Below are positions 47,039 through 57,124 of a stretch of 64,000 nt of DNA, piece after piece (position 1 is the first letter of the stretch; each line of letters starts with the position of its first letter). The translations under genes were made by a program, and so were the position numbers. This stretch comes from Apibacter muscae. GTDB taxonomy: Bacteria; Bacteroidota; Bacteroidia; Flavobacteriales; Weeksellaceae. The stretch spans positions 402,053 to 466,052 of the forward strand of contig NZ_SELG01000041.1 of NCBI RefSeq assembly GCF_007845635.1. The letters run 5' to 3'. Below the pieces are notes generated by a model. It was given only the letters and a program-made list of their open reading frames with translations. It did no database searches and had not been told where the DNA came from.

Positions 47039-48463
47039 TTATGTATTTCCTTCGGATTTAGATAACTGTACAATTTTTTTGGCTAGTATTTCAGTAGGAT
47101 CAATGATTATGGCTTGCTTATACTTATATTCTTTATAATTTTTAAACATTAATGGAAGCTCTGTACAACCCAGAACAATAACTTCAACATCTTTTTTAAT
47201 AAGATAATCAATGGCTTTCAATAAATTTTCTTTACAAAGTCCTTCTGTAAATCCAGCTTTTACACCTTGGGCACCGTAGATGCTTTCCATTACAAACTCT
47301 TGATGTTCGTGGTCTGGAACAATTGCATTTAACTTGAATTTGTAGAATTCATTTGTATATACGTTCGTTTGTATAGTTCCTGTGGTGGCTAGTAATCCTA
47401 CATTAACATTTTCTCCCCAATTTTCAAGAATGTATTTAGCCGTTTCAGTAATCATGTTTATAATTGGAATGTTTAGATGGGGTTGTATACTATCTACAAA
47501 CGCATGAGCAGTGTTGCAAGGAATTGCAATAGCATTTGCTCCCTCTACTTCTAATCTTTTGCAAGTTGAAAACATTGAAATTGTAGGATCAGTGTCTTTA
47601 TGAATTAAATGAGCCGTTCTGTCTGGAATTTGTGGATTCTGTTCTACAATCATTTTTATATGTTCTTGATCCTTGTAGGCAGGAGTGTTTTGTATTACTT
47701 TGTTCATAAAATCAACAGTTGCTGCCGGTCCAACTCCTCCTAAAATCCCCAATTTAAATGGTTTTAAAGGTTCAAGGCTTTCATTTTGCAGTGCATAATC
47801 TGCATAAATTTGATTTACGTCTAAAATTTGTATACCTCGTTTACGAATTTGATCAGCAATTAAAGAAATTTCAGTAATCAGCGGAATTACAAAGTCGCAA
47901 CCATTCTCAATTAAATTCACACAACTAGAATAAATATTCTCTAAAGCTATTCCCTCTAAATATCCATTTTTTATTCCCAGCTTACTGTATATTGATTCCA
48001 TTAATAAATTTTGATTTTCTGGGTATATTAATGTATAGTCCTGAAAATATTCCTTGGTTATCTTTAGGTCTTTAACATAATCCGATGAAAGTATACCAAT
48101 TCTTGAACCTTTAGGAAATCTTTTTTTTACAAAATTTTTTAAAGCTTCATATAGATTTACAATAGGAATGGAAATTTCTTTTTGCAATTCATTTATAAAT
48201 GAATGACTGGCAAAACAAGGAATCAATATTTTAGTAAAATTTTTAGCTTCAAAATTTTTACATATAGAATAAGTGTAAAATTTTCTTGATTTAATATCTT
48301 TTTCTTGGTAAAGTGGCAGGTCCATTTGAGTGTAGGGTTTTTGCTCAAAACCAAAATGAAAGTTGGATTGATTTTTTAAAACCTGTTTATTTTTTAATAG
48401 TTTAAAAAATAAGTCGCCACCAGCCAAAGTTCCCAACCCTCCTATTACTGCTATTTTTTGCAT
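47039..48463 (-). CDS. fused double aspartate/glutamate racemase-family protein
   Basis: About 474 residues from ATG 48463; a start 16 codons further up is possible, but the conserved domain begins here. Two racemase domains in tandem (about 1-225 and 235-474), each opening with IGGLGTLAGGD / LGGVGPAATVD. The C-terminal copy keeps both catalytic cysteines, Cys316 (IPCNTAHAF) and Cys433 (LGCTELP). The N-terminal copy keeps Cys83 (IPCFASHSF), but the second site reads VIPLITEIS, with no cysteine, so it is probably not a standard racemase. It could make D-Asp or D-Glu; substrate unproven. Confidence 0.82.
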   Translation of the reverse strand: MQKIAVIGGLGTLAGGDLFFKLLKNKQVLKNQSNFHFGFEQKPYTQMDLPLYQEKDIKSRKFYTYSICKNFEAKNFTKILIPCFASHSFINELQKEISIPIVNLYEALKNFVKKRFPKGSRIGILSSDYVKDLKITKEYFQDYTLIYPENQNLLMESIYSKLGIKNGYLEGIALENIYSSCVNLIENGCDFVIPLITEISLIADQIRKRGIQILDVNQIYADYALQNESLEPLKPFKLGILGGVGPAATVDFMNKVIQNTPAYKDQEHIKMIVEQNPQIPDRTAHLIHKDTDPTISMFSTCKRLEVEGANAIAIPCNTAHAFVDSIQPHLNIPIINMITETAKYILENWGENVNVGLLATTGTIQTNVYTNEFYKFKLNAIVPDHEHQEFVMESIYGAQGVKAGFTEGLCKENLLKAIDYLIKKDVEVIVLGCTELPLMFKNYKEYKYKQAIIIDPTEILAKKIVQLSKSEGNT

Positions 48464-48511
48464 AGAGAAAATTACTTCTTTATATCTATATTTCTTATTT
48501 CTAAACAGCAT

Positions 48512-48843
48512 GAATTATGCCTGATTCAGTCTATAATTAAAATTTAGAATTACAATGAAGGTTTAATTACAGTTCAACAAAACTTTAAAATTTTATATAT
48601 AATAAAATTCATACAGTCTGAATTATTTAATGTTTTTATATTAAAAAATTATATAACAATTATCAATTTATAAATTAATTACGATCTTATATAATTCTAT
48701 ATCAAAAATAATAATATACCACAATTATTATCTTATAAATATATTTATAAAATTATTAAAAACATTGTTAAAATTAATTTTTATTGATAAAAATTTAAAA
48801 TAATAATTAAATTTGAGCATTAAAATCAAAAAATTAATTTAAA
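48512..48843. other. very AT-rich intergenic region
   Basis: About 330 bases with long A/T runs between the racemase gene and the divergent outer-membrane protein gene. No ORF, RNA gene or clear promoter pair recognised. Probably the regulatory region of the porin-like gene. Confidence 0.55.
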
Positions 48844-49440
48844 ATGAAGAAATTATTTATTTTAGGATCTTTAGTTTTAACTTCACTTGTAGCTCAGGCT
48901 CAAGAGGGTTTAAAAGGTCGTTTATTTTTAGGTGGAAGCATTGGATATACTCATGACAAAGTTGGAGCCGCAGATATCAAATCTGATAATTTTAATGTTT
49001 CTCCTTTAATTGGGTATTTTATTACTCCAACCATTGCTGTAGGGGGACAAATTGGTTATGAATATGGAAAAGTTACTACTCCCATAAGTACTCCATTCGG
49101 TACTTTTGATAGCGAAGTTAAAACCAACACTTTTGTTATTCAACCCTTAGCAAGAAAATATTGGGGAATTGGAGAAAAAGTTTATTTCTTTGGTCAATTA
49201 GACGTTCCTGTTAAATTAGGTAATACTAAAGTTGGAGATAGCAAAAGTAATTTCGTGGATTGGGGTGTAAATTTAAGACCTGGTTTTGATTTATTCTTAA
49301 CTAAAAATTGGTCAGTTGAAACTACTGTTGGTCGTTTCGGTTATGGAACTCATAATCCAGACGGTGTTAAACATGATGACAACTCTGCTTTTGGTCTTAA
49401 CTTCAATGACGTGAATTTTGGAGTAAAATATGTTTTCTAA
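48844..49440 (+). CDS. outer-membrane beta-barrel protein
   Basis: 198 residues with a Sec signal peptide (cleavage after VAQAQ, near residue 21). Repeated alternating strands end in aromatic residues (GYFITPTIAVGGQIGYEYG) and the C-terminus is NFGVKYVF, with the terminal Phe typical of BAM substrates. About eight strands, so a small OmpW/OmpA-barrel-like or opacity-type protein. Probably an abundant porin-like protein; ligand unknown. Strong terminator directly after. Confidence 0.87.
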   Translation: MKKLFILGSLVLTSLVAQAQEGLKGRLFLGGSIGYTHDKVGAADIKSDNFNVSPLIGYFITPTIAVGGQIGYEYGKVTTPISTPFGTFDSEVKTNTFVIQPLARKYWGIGEKVYFFGQLDVPVKLGNTKVGDSKSNFVDWGVNLRPGFDLFLTKNWSVETTVGRFGYGTHNPDGVKHDDNSAFGLNFNDVNFGVKYVF

Positions 49441-49457
49441 ATTACTAAATATTTTTT

Positions 49458-49488
49458 TAAAGAGAGGATTATTTAATCCTCTCTTTTC
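49458..49488. terminator. terminator after the outer-membrane protein gene
   Basis: AAAGAGAGGATTA, TT, then TAATCCTCTCTTT followed by TTCTTTTTG; also lies just past the end of the convergent acyltransferase gene and can serve both. Confidence 0.85.
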
Positions 49489-49495
49489 TTTTTGT

Positions 49496-50056
49496 TTAAA
49501 AAATCTTTGGATTATATTTTTCCGGATATTTAGCCATCTCTGGATTATAAAAATTTTCAATTTCACTAAAAATTTCTTGAATAGAGTTGTTCTCTACACC
49601 AATAATTTTACTAATTCCTGCTTCTTTATTCTTATAGTCGGCATAAGCCAATACAATTGGTACTTGTGCTTCTAGAGCAATATAGTAAAAACCTTTTTTC
49701 CATTTTTCAGACCAAGACCGAGTCGCTTCTGGAGTATTAATTAATGCCATTGATTTAGATTCTTTGATTAATTTAGCAGAATACTCAACCAAATTATTCC
49801 TACTTTTTCTATTCACACCCAAACAACCTAAACTTTTAAATATAAATCCATACCAAGGTTTAGTATAATCGTCTTTAATCATAATTTTATAAGGAACTCC
49901 TAAGGACCAAAAACAGGCAATACAGTAGTAAAAATCCCAATTGGAAGTATGAGGTGCACATACCAAAACACATTTTTTAAATTTCTCTAAGGGAATAGAT
50001 AATGTAAACTTCCATCCCATAATTCCTAGCATTAACTTTCCTATAATTTTTCTCAA
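49496..50056 (-). CDS. lysophospholipid/glycerol acyltransferase-like protein
   Basis: 186 residues. The PlsC/LPLAT catalytic HxxxxD motif is seen in APHTSNWDFYY (near residues 35-40). The second block reads TPEATRSWSEKWKKGF, where most members have PEGTR, so Gly is replaced by Ala. A GCLGVNRKS phosphate-binding segment lies between. Likely transfers an acyl chain to a lipid precursor, substrate unknown. Short form without N-terminal helices beyond one hydrophobic stretch. Confidence 0.8.
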   Translation of the reverse strand: MRKIIGKLMLGIMGWKFTLSIPLEKFKKCVLVCAPHTSNWDFYYCIACFWSLGVPYKIMIKDDYTKPWYGFIFKSLGCLGVNRKSRNNLVEYSAKLIKESKSMALINTPEATRSWSEKWKKGFYYIALEAQVPIVLAYADYKNKEAGISKIIGVENNSIQEIFSEIENFYNPEMAKYPEKYNPKIF

Positions 50057-50324
50057 TGTAGCTTAATTTAATTACACAAAAAAAGCCCAGCTAAAACCTA
50101 TTAAAGGAATTAATTGAACTTAAATTTTTAATTTTATATAGATTTAACTAAAAATATCAAAAACAATATTCATAGCTTCTAAGACCATTTTAAAAAGCAT
50201 CTGCATCATAATACGAATAACTTATAAACTTCTAACAAGGCAAAAGTAACATATTTAATTTTAACAATCATATATTCTATCAATGAAATTAAAGTATTAA
50301 CTTTGTATACTTATATCTTTATTT

Positions 50325-51284
50325 ATGAATCCTGCAATTTCGGTTGTGATGGCTGCTTATAACGCCGAAACATATATATCTGCCTCTATTCAATCTATCT
50401 TAAACCAAAGTTTTCAAAATTTTGAATTTATAATAATCAATGATGGCTCTACGGACAAAACAAAATCTATCCTTGAAGAATTTGCTAAAAAAGACCCTAG
50501 AATACAAGTTGTTCATAATACTTGCAATCAGTTTGTAATTAAATCCAGAAACATTGGACTTAAAATAGCCAAAGGAAAATACATTGCAATCATGGACTCA
50601 GACGATAATGCCCTACCCTGCCGTTTAGAAACTCAATGGAATTATCTTGAAGAGAATCCAGAAGTATTTCTCTTAGGAAGCAGCGCAAAAATTATCGATG
50701 AAAATGGAATTCATGTAGGAAATTATAATGCTGTGACTAATTATCCTGATATCCAAGAGGATATTTTAAACCATAATTTATTTTATCATTCATCTATAAT
50801 GTTCAGAAATGAACATTTACTGTACAGAGAAAAAATGTTATATTGTGAAGATTACGATTTCATCCTCATGTTATTATCTAACCAAAAAATCGTTATTAAT
50901 CTCCCACAACCACTAATTGAATATAGAAGTACGACTAACTCCTTATCTAAAAGTAAAAACTATTTGGTTCATTGGATGTTTTTAAATCTGGCAAAACAAT
51001 TTTACTTGGAAAGATTAAATTCTAAGGGTCAAGATTCCTACGATTCCTTTCACCCAGAAACTTTTACTAATCTGTTAGACATAGATTACCCTATTTCAAA
51101 AAAATCTTTAGAAATGGCTTTAAAAATAGCCTTTTATGAAGCAAATATTGATCATTTGCAAATACTTCTAAATAAATATAGTAAAAATAAATTTCCTGTT
51201 TCAAAAAAATTCATATTCTACAAGTTATTAAGTTGTAATCATTTTTTGTTTTCAATTATACACCAAATTTATAATAAGCTGTAA
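50325..51284 (+). CDS. family 2 glycosyltransferase
   Basis: 319 residues. GT-A fold with SVVMAAYNAETYI, IINDGSTDKTK and the metal-binding DSDD in IAIMDSDDNALPCRLE. A less conserved helical C-terminal domain follows from about 220. No membrane segments. Likely adds a sugar to a surface glycan; donor and acceptor unknown. A TAACTTTG element lies at 50298-50305, about 20 bases before the start. The second glycosyltransferase-like gene follows by 17 bases. Confidence 0.85.
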   Translation: MNPAISVVMAAYNAETYISASIQSILNQSFQNFEFIIINDGSTDKTKSILEEFAKKDPRIQVVHNTCNQFVIKSRNIGLKIAKGKYIAIMDSDDNALPCRLETQWNYLEENPEVFLLGSSAKIIDENGIHVGNYNAVTNYPDIQEDILNHNLFYHSSIMFRNEHLLYREKMLYCEDYDFILMLLSNQKIVINLPQPLIEYRSTTNSLSKSKNYLVHWMFLNLAKQFYLERLNSKGQDSYDSFHPETFTNLLDIDYPISKKSLEMALKIAFYEANIDHLQILLNKYSKNKFPVSKKFIFYKLLSCNHFLFSIIHQIYNKL

Positions 51285-51301
51285 TTGTTTTATTTCATCA
51301 C

Positions 51302-52327
51302 ATGGATATATTAATCAAATCTTTTAACCGACCATTTTATCTAGATCGTTGTATACAAAGTATATATTTAAACGTAAAGGGGGACTTCAATTTAAAAGTT
51401 CTTGACGATGGTACACCTAATAAATATCTAGAGAAAATCCAAAACAAATATCCAAAGATTAAAATCTTTACTTCCAAAAATTATAAAGAAAAAACTGAAG
51501 CGATTGAAGAAAATTTAAAATCAGGAAAGGATATTAACGGCTTTAAAATACCCACTGATTTGTGGATAGATACAGTAAAAAAGAGCTCCCAGTATTTTTT
51601 TATCACTGAAGATGATGTTTGGTTTACTCGTGAAATAGATTTAAATTCATTGGAGCAGTCAATGCAATTGGAAAAAATTTACTTGCTTAAATTGGGTTGG
51701 TTAGGCAATGCTACTTATAAAGATAATTGTATAATCAAAGCTTTAAATGCTGAGATTATTGCTACCAAGCCTCAACTCTACACAGCTCCAAACTTTATTA
51801 TGAAGGCTCTTTTTAAAAACAAGTTTAAATGCTTTAGCTTATTATATAGGATGGGTTGGGTCGATCATAATACCATTGGTAAATACTGGATTTTAAATTC
51901 TATGCTTATGGGGATTTATCATCGTGATTATTGGTTGAGCATATGGCAAGATGCAAACGGACGAGTTAACGAGATTCACCAACTTATAAACGCTACTAAT
52001 TTTTATAGAAAAAATAAAAAGAATGAAAATTTCATTGCTCATCTAAACCAAGAAGCTCTTAAAACAACTTTTATTTCTTCCGCTACTAATTCCTATCATA
52101 AATACGAAGTAGATTTTGATGTTAACCGATTCAATTATATTTTAAATGAAAGTTGGTATGATGATAAATTCAACAGTTTTGATAACTACCCTAAAGATTT
52201 TTCCTATGAAGTCATTTCTAATCTACTTCTTGAGGCTAATCATCCCAAAGCTAGATTTGCTGAATGGAAAAAATGGTCGGATTTATTTAAAGCTCAATAC
52301 AAACAGCAAGGTTGTGAAGTAGAGTAA
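51302..52327 (+). CDS. glycosyltransferase-like protein (GT-A fold)
   Basis: 341 residues. The N-terminus MDILIKSFNRPFYLDRCI and VLDDGTPNKYL fit a GT-A nucleotide-sugar fold, and FFITEDDVWF provides an acidic metal-binding candidate. The C-terminal 200 residues are Trp/Tyr-rich and not recognised. Probably co-transcribed with the preceding GT2. Less certain family than its neighbour; acts on an unknown glycan. Last gene with core-like character before the eroded region. Confidence 0.6.
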   Translation: MDILIKSFNRPFYLDRCIQSIYLNVKGDFNLKVLDDGTPNKYLEKIQNKYPKIKIFTSKNYKEKTEAIEENLKSGKDINGFKIPTDLWIDTVKKSSQYFFITEDDVWFTREIDLNSLEQSMQLEKIYLLKLGWLGNATYKDNCIIKALNAEIIATKPQLYTAPNFIMKALFKNKFKCFSLLYRMGWVDHNTIGKYWILNSMLMGIYHRDYWLSIWQDANGRVNEIHQLINATNFYRKNKKNENFIAHLNQEALKTTFISSATNSYHKYEVDFDVNRFNYILNESWYDDKFNSFDNYPKDFSYEVISNLLLEANHPKARFAEWKKWSDLFKAQYKQQGCEVE

Positions 52328-53440
52328 GCATTATTTACTTGCTTAAAATATAGATGTAGAATTAAATAGTAATTGTTTAATTGAATATCAATATTCTTTA
52401 ATTAAGTATATTACATGATATAGCAGAGAAGAGTAAAATTTAGTATTACTTTTTACTGTGATAATTTGGTCTAATTTAGATTTTAAGCTATATATCCAAA
52501 GATATGAAAACAACAAACCATTTCAAAAATAAGATAAAAGCACTTTTCAACTAACATCCCGAGATTGATATACTTTTTTCTTTCCGCTATCTCTCTAAAC
52601 GTAGAAAATTTGAAAATTGTTTATCCTAAATTCTATAGCAAGCGAAAAAAAGCAATTGCAATGGTTTTCACGATGATGATATATTTTGCAAAACGATAAA
52701 TGCATAAATAACAGTAAACCAATTTGTATTATTAATAGCTGATGAAAAATAACAGGAATGGAAAGATCCCATGCAAAAGACAAGAGACAGAGCCTATCGA
52801 GAGAAGACTAAGCCAACTAAGAAAGCTAAAAGAGTACCGTGAAATTCATAATTAATTCTTTTTGATTTTTATAATATCGACTTACATATCCAAAGAATAA
52901 ACTCCAAAAATAAGTGGTAGAAGCAAATCAAAGTTTATCAAAAACTTACTGAAGCACAACTAAAATGAAGATGTAACCACATTTCCTAATATGCTGGATG
53001 TAAAACCAAAAAAGGAATCGTTACTTGTATCAAGTATGGTTACTGATGAGAGGATATAGGTATGTTAGCTAAATCCCTTACAGATGGATTCGGAGTATCA
53101 GTTGGAGAAAATTAAATGTTTATACACCAGCAACTGGAAGAACTAAGTCGTAAATTAAAGATCGAGGGCCGTGAGAAATTTTTGTCGCAACCTATACATA
53201 ATATCTTACATCTAAATTGGAAAAATTGATTAAAAACCATGTGATGCCTATTAAAAAAATGTAGAGTTATATATGAGCTGTTTATTATTTTATCTTTTCT
53301 CAAGAATAAATAACAATAATCGATATACATCACAACATATGACTTTATATTAAATAGATTTTATTTCATTATGAAACTTATATAATTATTTTTGTATTTA
53401 AATTATCCAGATTCTTAATAGTATATGTTGAATTCAAAAA
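52328..53440. other. 1.1-kb eroded non-coding region
   Basis: No intact gene. Broken coding-like stretches on the plus strand: one from ATG 52504 (KTTNHFKNKIKALF), interrupted by several stops but with another piece near 52740-52850 (ADEK, then KTRDRAYREKTKPTKK); one near 53061-53115 (AKSLTDGFGVSVGEN); and one at 53116-53230 (FIHQQLEELSRKLKIEG). None recognised. It is the left edge of the accessory region and may be the remains of one or more mobile or accessory genes. Confidence 0.5.
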
Positions 53441-56400
53441 ATGGAACATTATAAAAAAATCACTAAATATTGGAGAGATTCCCTCGTTGACAAACAGTTT
53501 TCTAAAGGAAAATATAAGTTATCTGATCTAGCAAAAAAATTTTTGTTAAATAATAGAAGTAGTTTCTTTAGAATTAACAGTAAAAATATACTACAAAGTT
53601 TATTTTTGTTTGAGGATGGTACAATTGATACTTTATATGTTCCCTTCTCTTTTAAGAAAGTTACTAGTCACAGCAAACATGAAAAAGATTATTGTCCAGA
53701 AGTAATTTTTCCTATAATTTTCAAAGTTCAGGTTTCAGAAAATGGTTTTATTTATCCCACAGGGAATCCAATTATTCCAAGAGACTTATTACTTCCTTTA
53801 GATAAAGAAGATTTCTATATTGGTAATATGGATGATTACGATCTCTTTACCACACAATACAATGTTCCCTCATTTGAATTTGAAAAAAATTCTGAATGGG
53901 AAGTATATTTTTTGAAAAATATAGAATCCGAGTACCGAGAAGGATTAATCAGTTGCTTATTTGAACAAAATCTTATTGATTCAGACCAATCAAAGGAAGA
54001 TTTTAAAAAGTTAATCAAATCTCTATCTAAAAGTAAAGCAAGTAAAAAAGAGTTTACAAGTATTTTTAATAGATATAATGAAGATTGGGATATACTTATT
54101 GAAGATAAATTAGCTAACGATAAGGAATTTAACAAATCCATTGAATCATACCTTACAAAATGGCATGAATACTTTAAATATGTTGAAAGACTATTAGATA
54201 GGGTTATTACTTCTAATGAGATACTTGAAGGCTATGAGAAGATAGTTTCTGCTTATTTTACAAATGGGGAATTAGATATTTCTTCAAAAATTACGGCAGT
54301 TTATGAAGACCTATACACTCGTAAAGAAGAGTTGCAATTGAATCTTTTACGAAATTATACAACCATTGAGCAAGAAAATGAAACTTCGATAATTGATTCA
54401 GATACCTTTTTTTCAAAACGGTTAGGACATAACAATGATAAATATCCTTTAACCGACGCACAGAGAACTGCTGTTTCTGCATTATTGGATGAAAAAAATG
54501 GAGAAATATTAGCTGTAAATGGGCCTCCTGGAACAGGGAAAACAACTATGCTTCTTTCTATTGTAGCCTGTTTATGGGTAGAAAGTGCTATCAAGGCAAG
54601 TGAGCCTCCAGTAATAATTGCAAACTCCACTAATAATCAGGCTGTAACAAATATAATAGATTCGTTTGCTAAAGATTTTTCGACTGGCAAAGGAGATTTT
54701 TCAGGCAGATGGATGGATGGCATAAATAGTTTTGGTAGTTATTTCGTATCCAGTATGCGAGGGTTAAATGCGAGAGAAAAGGGTTATTTGACAGAGGAGG
54801 TTGTAAAAGAGATGGAAACTGAGGGATTTTATGTAACTGCAAAAAAATCTTTTTTAGAGAAATCCAAGAAAGCCTTTAACCTTAGAGAGATAACAGTTGA
54901 AGAATCTGTAAATAAACTACACAGTCTATTGCTTGAAAAAAAATCTTTACTGAGTAACATTGAAGAAGCATATCGAAATTATCACAATTTTGGTAAAGAA
55001 TTTAGCATACTTTTAAATATAGATTACAAAAACGAAGAGGAAATAACTGTACTTGGAAAAACGCTAAATCAAGACAAAAAGGAGATTGAAGTTATTGAAA
55101 ACAAATGGGAAAAATATTTGGATTCGGAAAGTATATTTCTATCCTTATTCTCATTCCTTCCTTTCGTCAAACAAAAACGTAATTATAAAGCGAAGGTTTT
55201 TGCAAATGAGAACAATTTCAAACACCATCTACAAATAGAGGATATGGATGTCAATATATTACAGTCTAATATACAAAGTAAGAAAGAACACATCTATGCT
55301 AATATTGAAAAATTCAAAAAGTTTACTGAGGTTTGGAATAATTGTAAAATTGTTCTAAATAAGTTAGATAATGATATATGCCCTAATTTGAATTTTATAG
55401 AAATCGATAAAAAAGCGGATACCAAAATAAGATTTGAAATGTTCCTTATCGCAACCCATTATTGGGAAGGGCGCTGGTTATTGGAGATGGAGAAAATGAT
55501 TGATAAAGGGCATTTGAAAAACATTGATTGGAAATATAAGAATATACGGGAGAATAATTGGAAAAGAAGAATGAAAATTACGCCATGTGCTGTAATGACT
55601 TCATATATGTTACCTAGTTATTTTTCCTTTTCAAGAAAGATTCATGATAATCTGATAAAGGAAGATTATCTTTATGATTTTATTGATCTATTGATAATTG
55701 ATGAAGCTGGTCAGGTTTCTCCCGAAGTTGCGGGTGCCGGATTTTCTTTAGCAAATAAAGCTTTAGTTATTGGTGATACTTTGCAGATTCCCCCGATAAG
55801 CAAACTTACCAAGAGCATTGATATAGGTAATCTACATAAAGTAAACTTGATTTCTAAAGACTTAAAAGTAGACGAAATTGATAAGACCTACAAAAAACTG
55901 CAAAGGGTAGGGATTGCTTCAGATGGAGGAAGCGTGATGAAAATCTCTCAGAATAGATCCAAATATTATCCTGAAAAGAAGTTAGAAAGGGGTTTATATC
56001 TATATGAACATAGAAGATGTTATGATAGCATAATAAGATTCTGCAACGAACTTTGTTATAAAGGTATTCTTAAACCTATGCGAGGTGATGCTCCTGACAA
56101 CGCGCTCCTCCCTTCAATGGGATATCTGAATATTGAAGGGAAATGTCAGAATGCTCATGGAAGTAAAAAGAACGAACTTGAAGCCAAAATAATAGCAGGC
56201 TGGATTATCAGCAATTATAAAAATCTGAGAGAAGCATATAATGGTAAAGAAATCAAAGATATTATTGCCGTTGTAACCCCATTCAGGGAACAATCTTATA
56301 GAATAGCCGAATATTTAAGATCGCCTAAAGACAAAAGTCTTAAAGAAGAACTTTCTCTAATCACAGTGGGAACAGTTCATTCTCTACAAGGAGCAGAAAG

Positions 56401-57124
56401 AGAAGTTATATTATTTTCACCCACCTATTCGAGGGATAATAAAGGCGGATTTATAGATAATGACAGAAGCATGCTTAATGTTGCTGTATCTCGAGCAAAA
56501 GACAGCTTCTTAGTTTTTGGCGATATGTCATTATTTAATAGAGAATCTGTATCTCCAACAGGGATATTGTCAAAATACCTTTTGGAGAATGAAAATAACG
56601 AATTGTCATATATTCATCAATATTCCAAACTGTTTGTAAGAGAAGATCTGATTTCCAAAAAACATGCCTTGGAGATACTAACAAACTATGAAGAGCACGA
56701 TGTATTCTTGAAAAAGATATTTAGCGAAGCCACTCAAAGAATTATTATTATCTCTCCTTGGCTTATTTACTCTACCATTGAAGAAAATGGATATGACCAA
56801 CTCTTATTAAATAAGAGTATAAAAGTAACGATCTATGTTGATGAAAAATTTAATACTCACACGCAAAATAAATTAGATAAAGAAAAAGAGCATGTCTTTC
56901 ATTCAACTATAAATAAGTTAAATGAGTTAGGGGTTGAGGTTAAGGTTGTGAATAATATTCACAGCAAAATCGTGATAAAAGACGATGACTGCTTGTGCAT
57001 TGGTTCCTTTAACTGGTTCAGCGCTCAAAGAGGCGGTAAATATGCAAATACAGAACATTCTATTGCCTATTATGGAGAGAATACGAAGGATGAAATTGAT
57101 AGTATATTGAAAGAATTGAATTAA
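53441..57124 (+). CDS. mkoC: SF1 helicase fused to PLD nuclease, Mokosh type II (MkoC)-like
   Basis: 1227 residues. Order: an N-terminal unassigned region (1-330); an Upf1/Dna2-like SF1 helicase with Walker A GPPGTGKT near 361-368, motif Ia IIANSTNNQAV, Walker B IDEAGQVSPE near 753, motif III VIGDTLQIPPI, YEHRRCYDSI, motif V VGTVHSLQGAE and motif VI NVAVSRAKDSF near 1012; a large helical insert between Ia and II (about 450-700); and a C-terminal phospholipase-D domain with one HxKx4D motif (His1174, Lys1176, Asp1181) followed by GSFNWFSAQ. This is the layout of single-gene Mokosh type II anti-phage defence. The family call rests on recalled architecture. Flanked by eroded DNA and restriction-modification genes. 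Confidence 0.75.
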   Translation: MEHYKKITKYWRDSLVDKQFSKGKYKLSDLAKKFLLNNRSSFFRINSKNILQSLFLFEDGTIDTLYVPFSFKKVTSHSKHEKDYCPEVIFPIIFKVQVSENGFIYPTGNPIIPRDLLLPLDKEDFYIGNMDDYDLFTTQYNVPSFEFEKNSEWEVYFLKNIESEYREGLISCLFEQNLIDSDQSKEDFKKLIKSLSKSKASKKEFTSIFNRYNEDWDILIEDKLANDKEFNKSIESYLTKWHEYFKYVERLLDRVITSNEILEGYEKIVSAYFTNGELDISSKITAVYEDLYTRKEELQLNLLRNYTTIEQENETSIIDSDTFFSKRLGHNNDKYPLTDAQRTAVSALLDEKNGEILAVNGPPGTGKTTMLLSIVACLWVESAIKASEPPVIIANSTNNQAVTNIIDSFAKDFSTGKGDFSGRWMDGINSFGSYFVSSMRGLNAREKGYLTEEVVKEMETEGFYVTAKKSFLEKSKKAFNLREITVEESVNKLHSLLLEKKSLLSNIEEAYRNYHNFGKEFSILLNIDYKNEEEITVLGKTLNQDKKEIEVIENKWEKYLDSESIFLSLFSFLPFVKQKRNYKAKVFANENNFKHHLQIEDMDVNILQSNIQSKKEHIYANIEKFKKFTEVWNNCKIVLNKLDNDICPNLNFIEIDKKADTKIRFEMFLIATHYWEGRWLLEMEKMIDKGHLKNIDWKYKNIRENNWKRRMKITPCAVMTSYMLPSYFSFSRKIHDNLIKEDYLYDFIDLLIIDEAGQVSPEVAGAGFSLANKALVIGDTLQIPPISKLTKSIDIGNLHKVNLISKDLKVDEIDKTYKKLQRVGIASDGGSVMKISQNRSKYYPEKKLERGLYLYEHRRCYDSIIRFCNELCYKGILKPMRGDAPDNALLPSMGYLNIEGKCQNAHGSKKNELEAKIIAGWIISNYKNLREAYNGKEIKDIIAVVTPFREQSYRIAEYLRSPKDKSLKEELSLITVGTVHSLQGAEREVILFSPTYSRDNKGGFIDNDRSMLNVAVSRAKDSFLVFGDMSLFNRESVSPTGILSKYLLENENNELSYIHQYSKLFVREDLISKKHALEILTNYEEHDVFLKKIFSEATQRIIIISPWLIYSTIEENGYDQLLLNKSIKVTIYVDEKFNTHTQNKLDKEKEHVFHSTINKLNELGVEVKVVNNIHSKIVIKDDDCLCIGSFNWFSAQRGGKYANTEHSIAYYGENTKDEIDSILKELN

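Noticed and set aside
52595..53333. Minus-strand frames at 52595-52783 and 53112-53333
   Set aside because: Short, no recognisable start context or domain, and located in eroded DNA; the plus strand looks more gene-like there.
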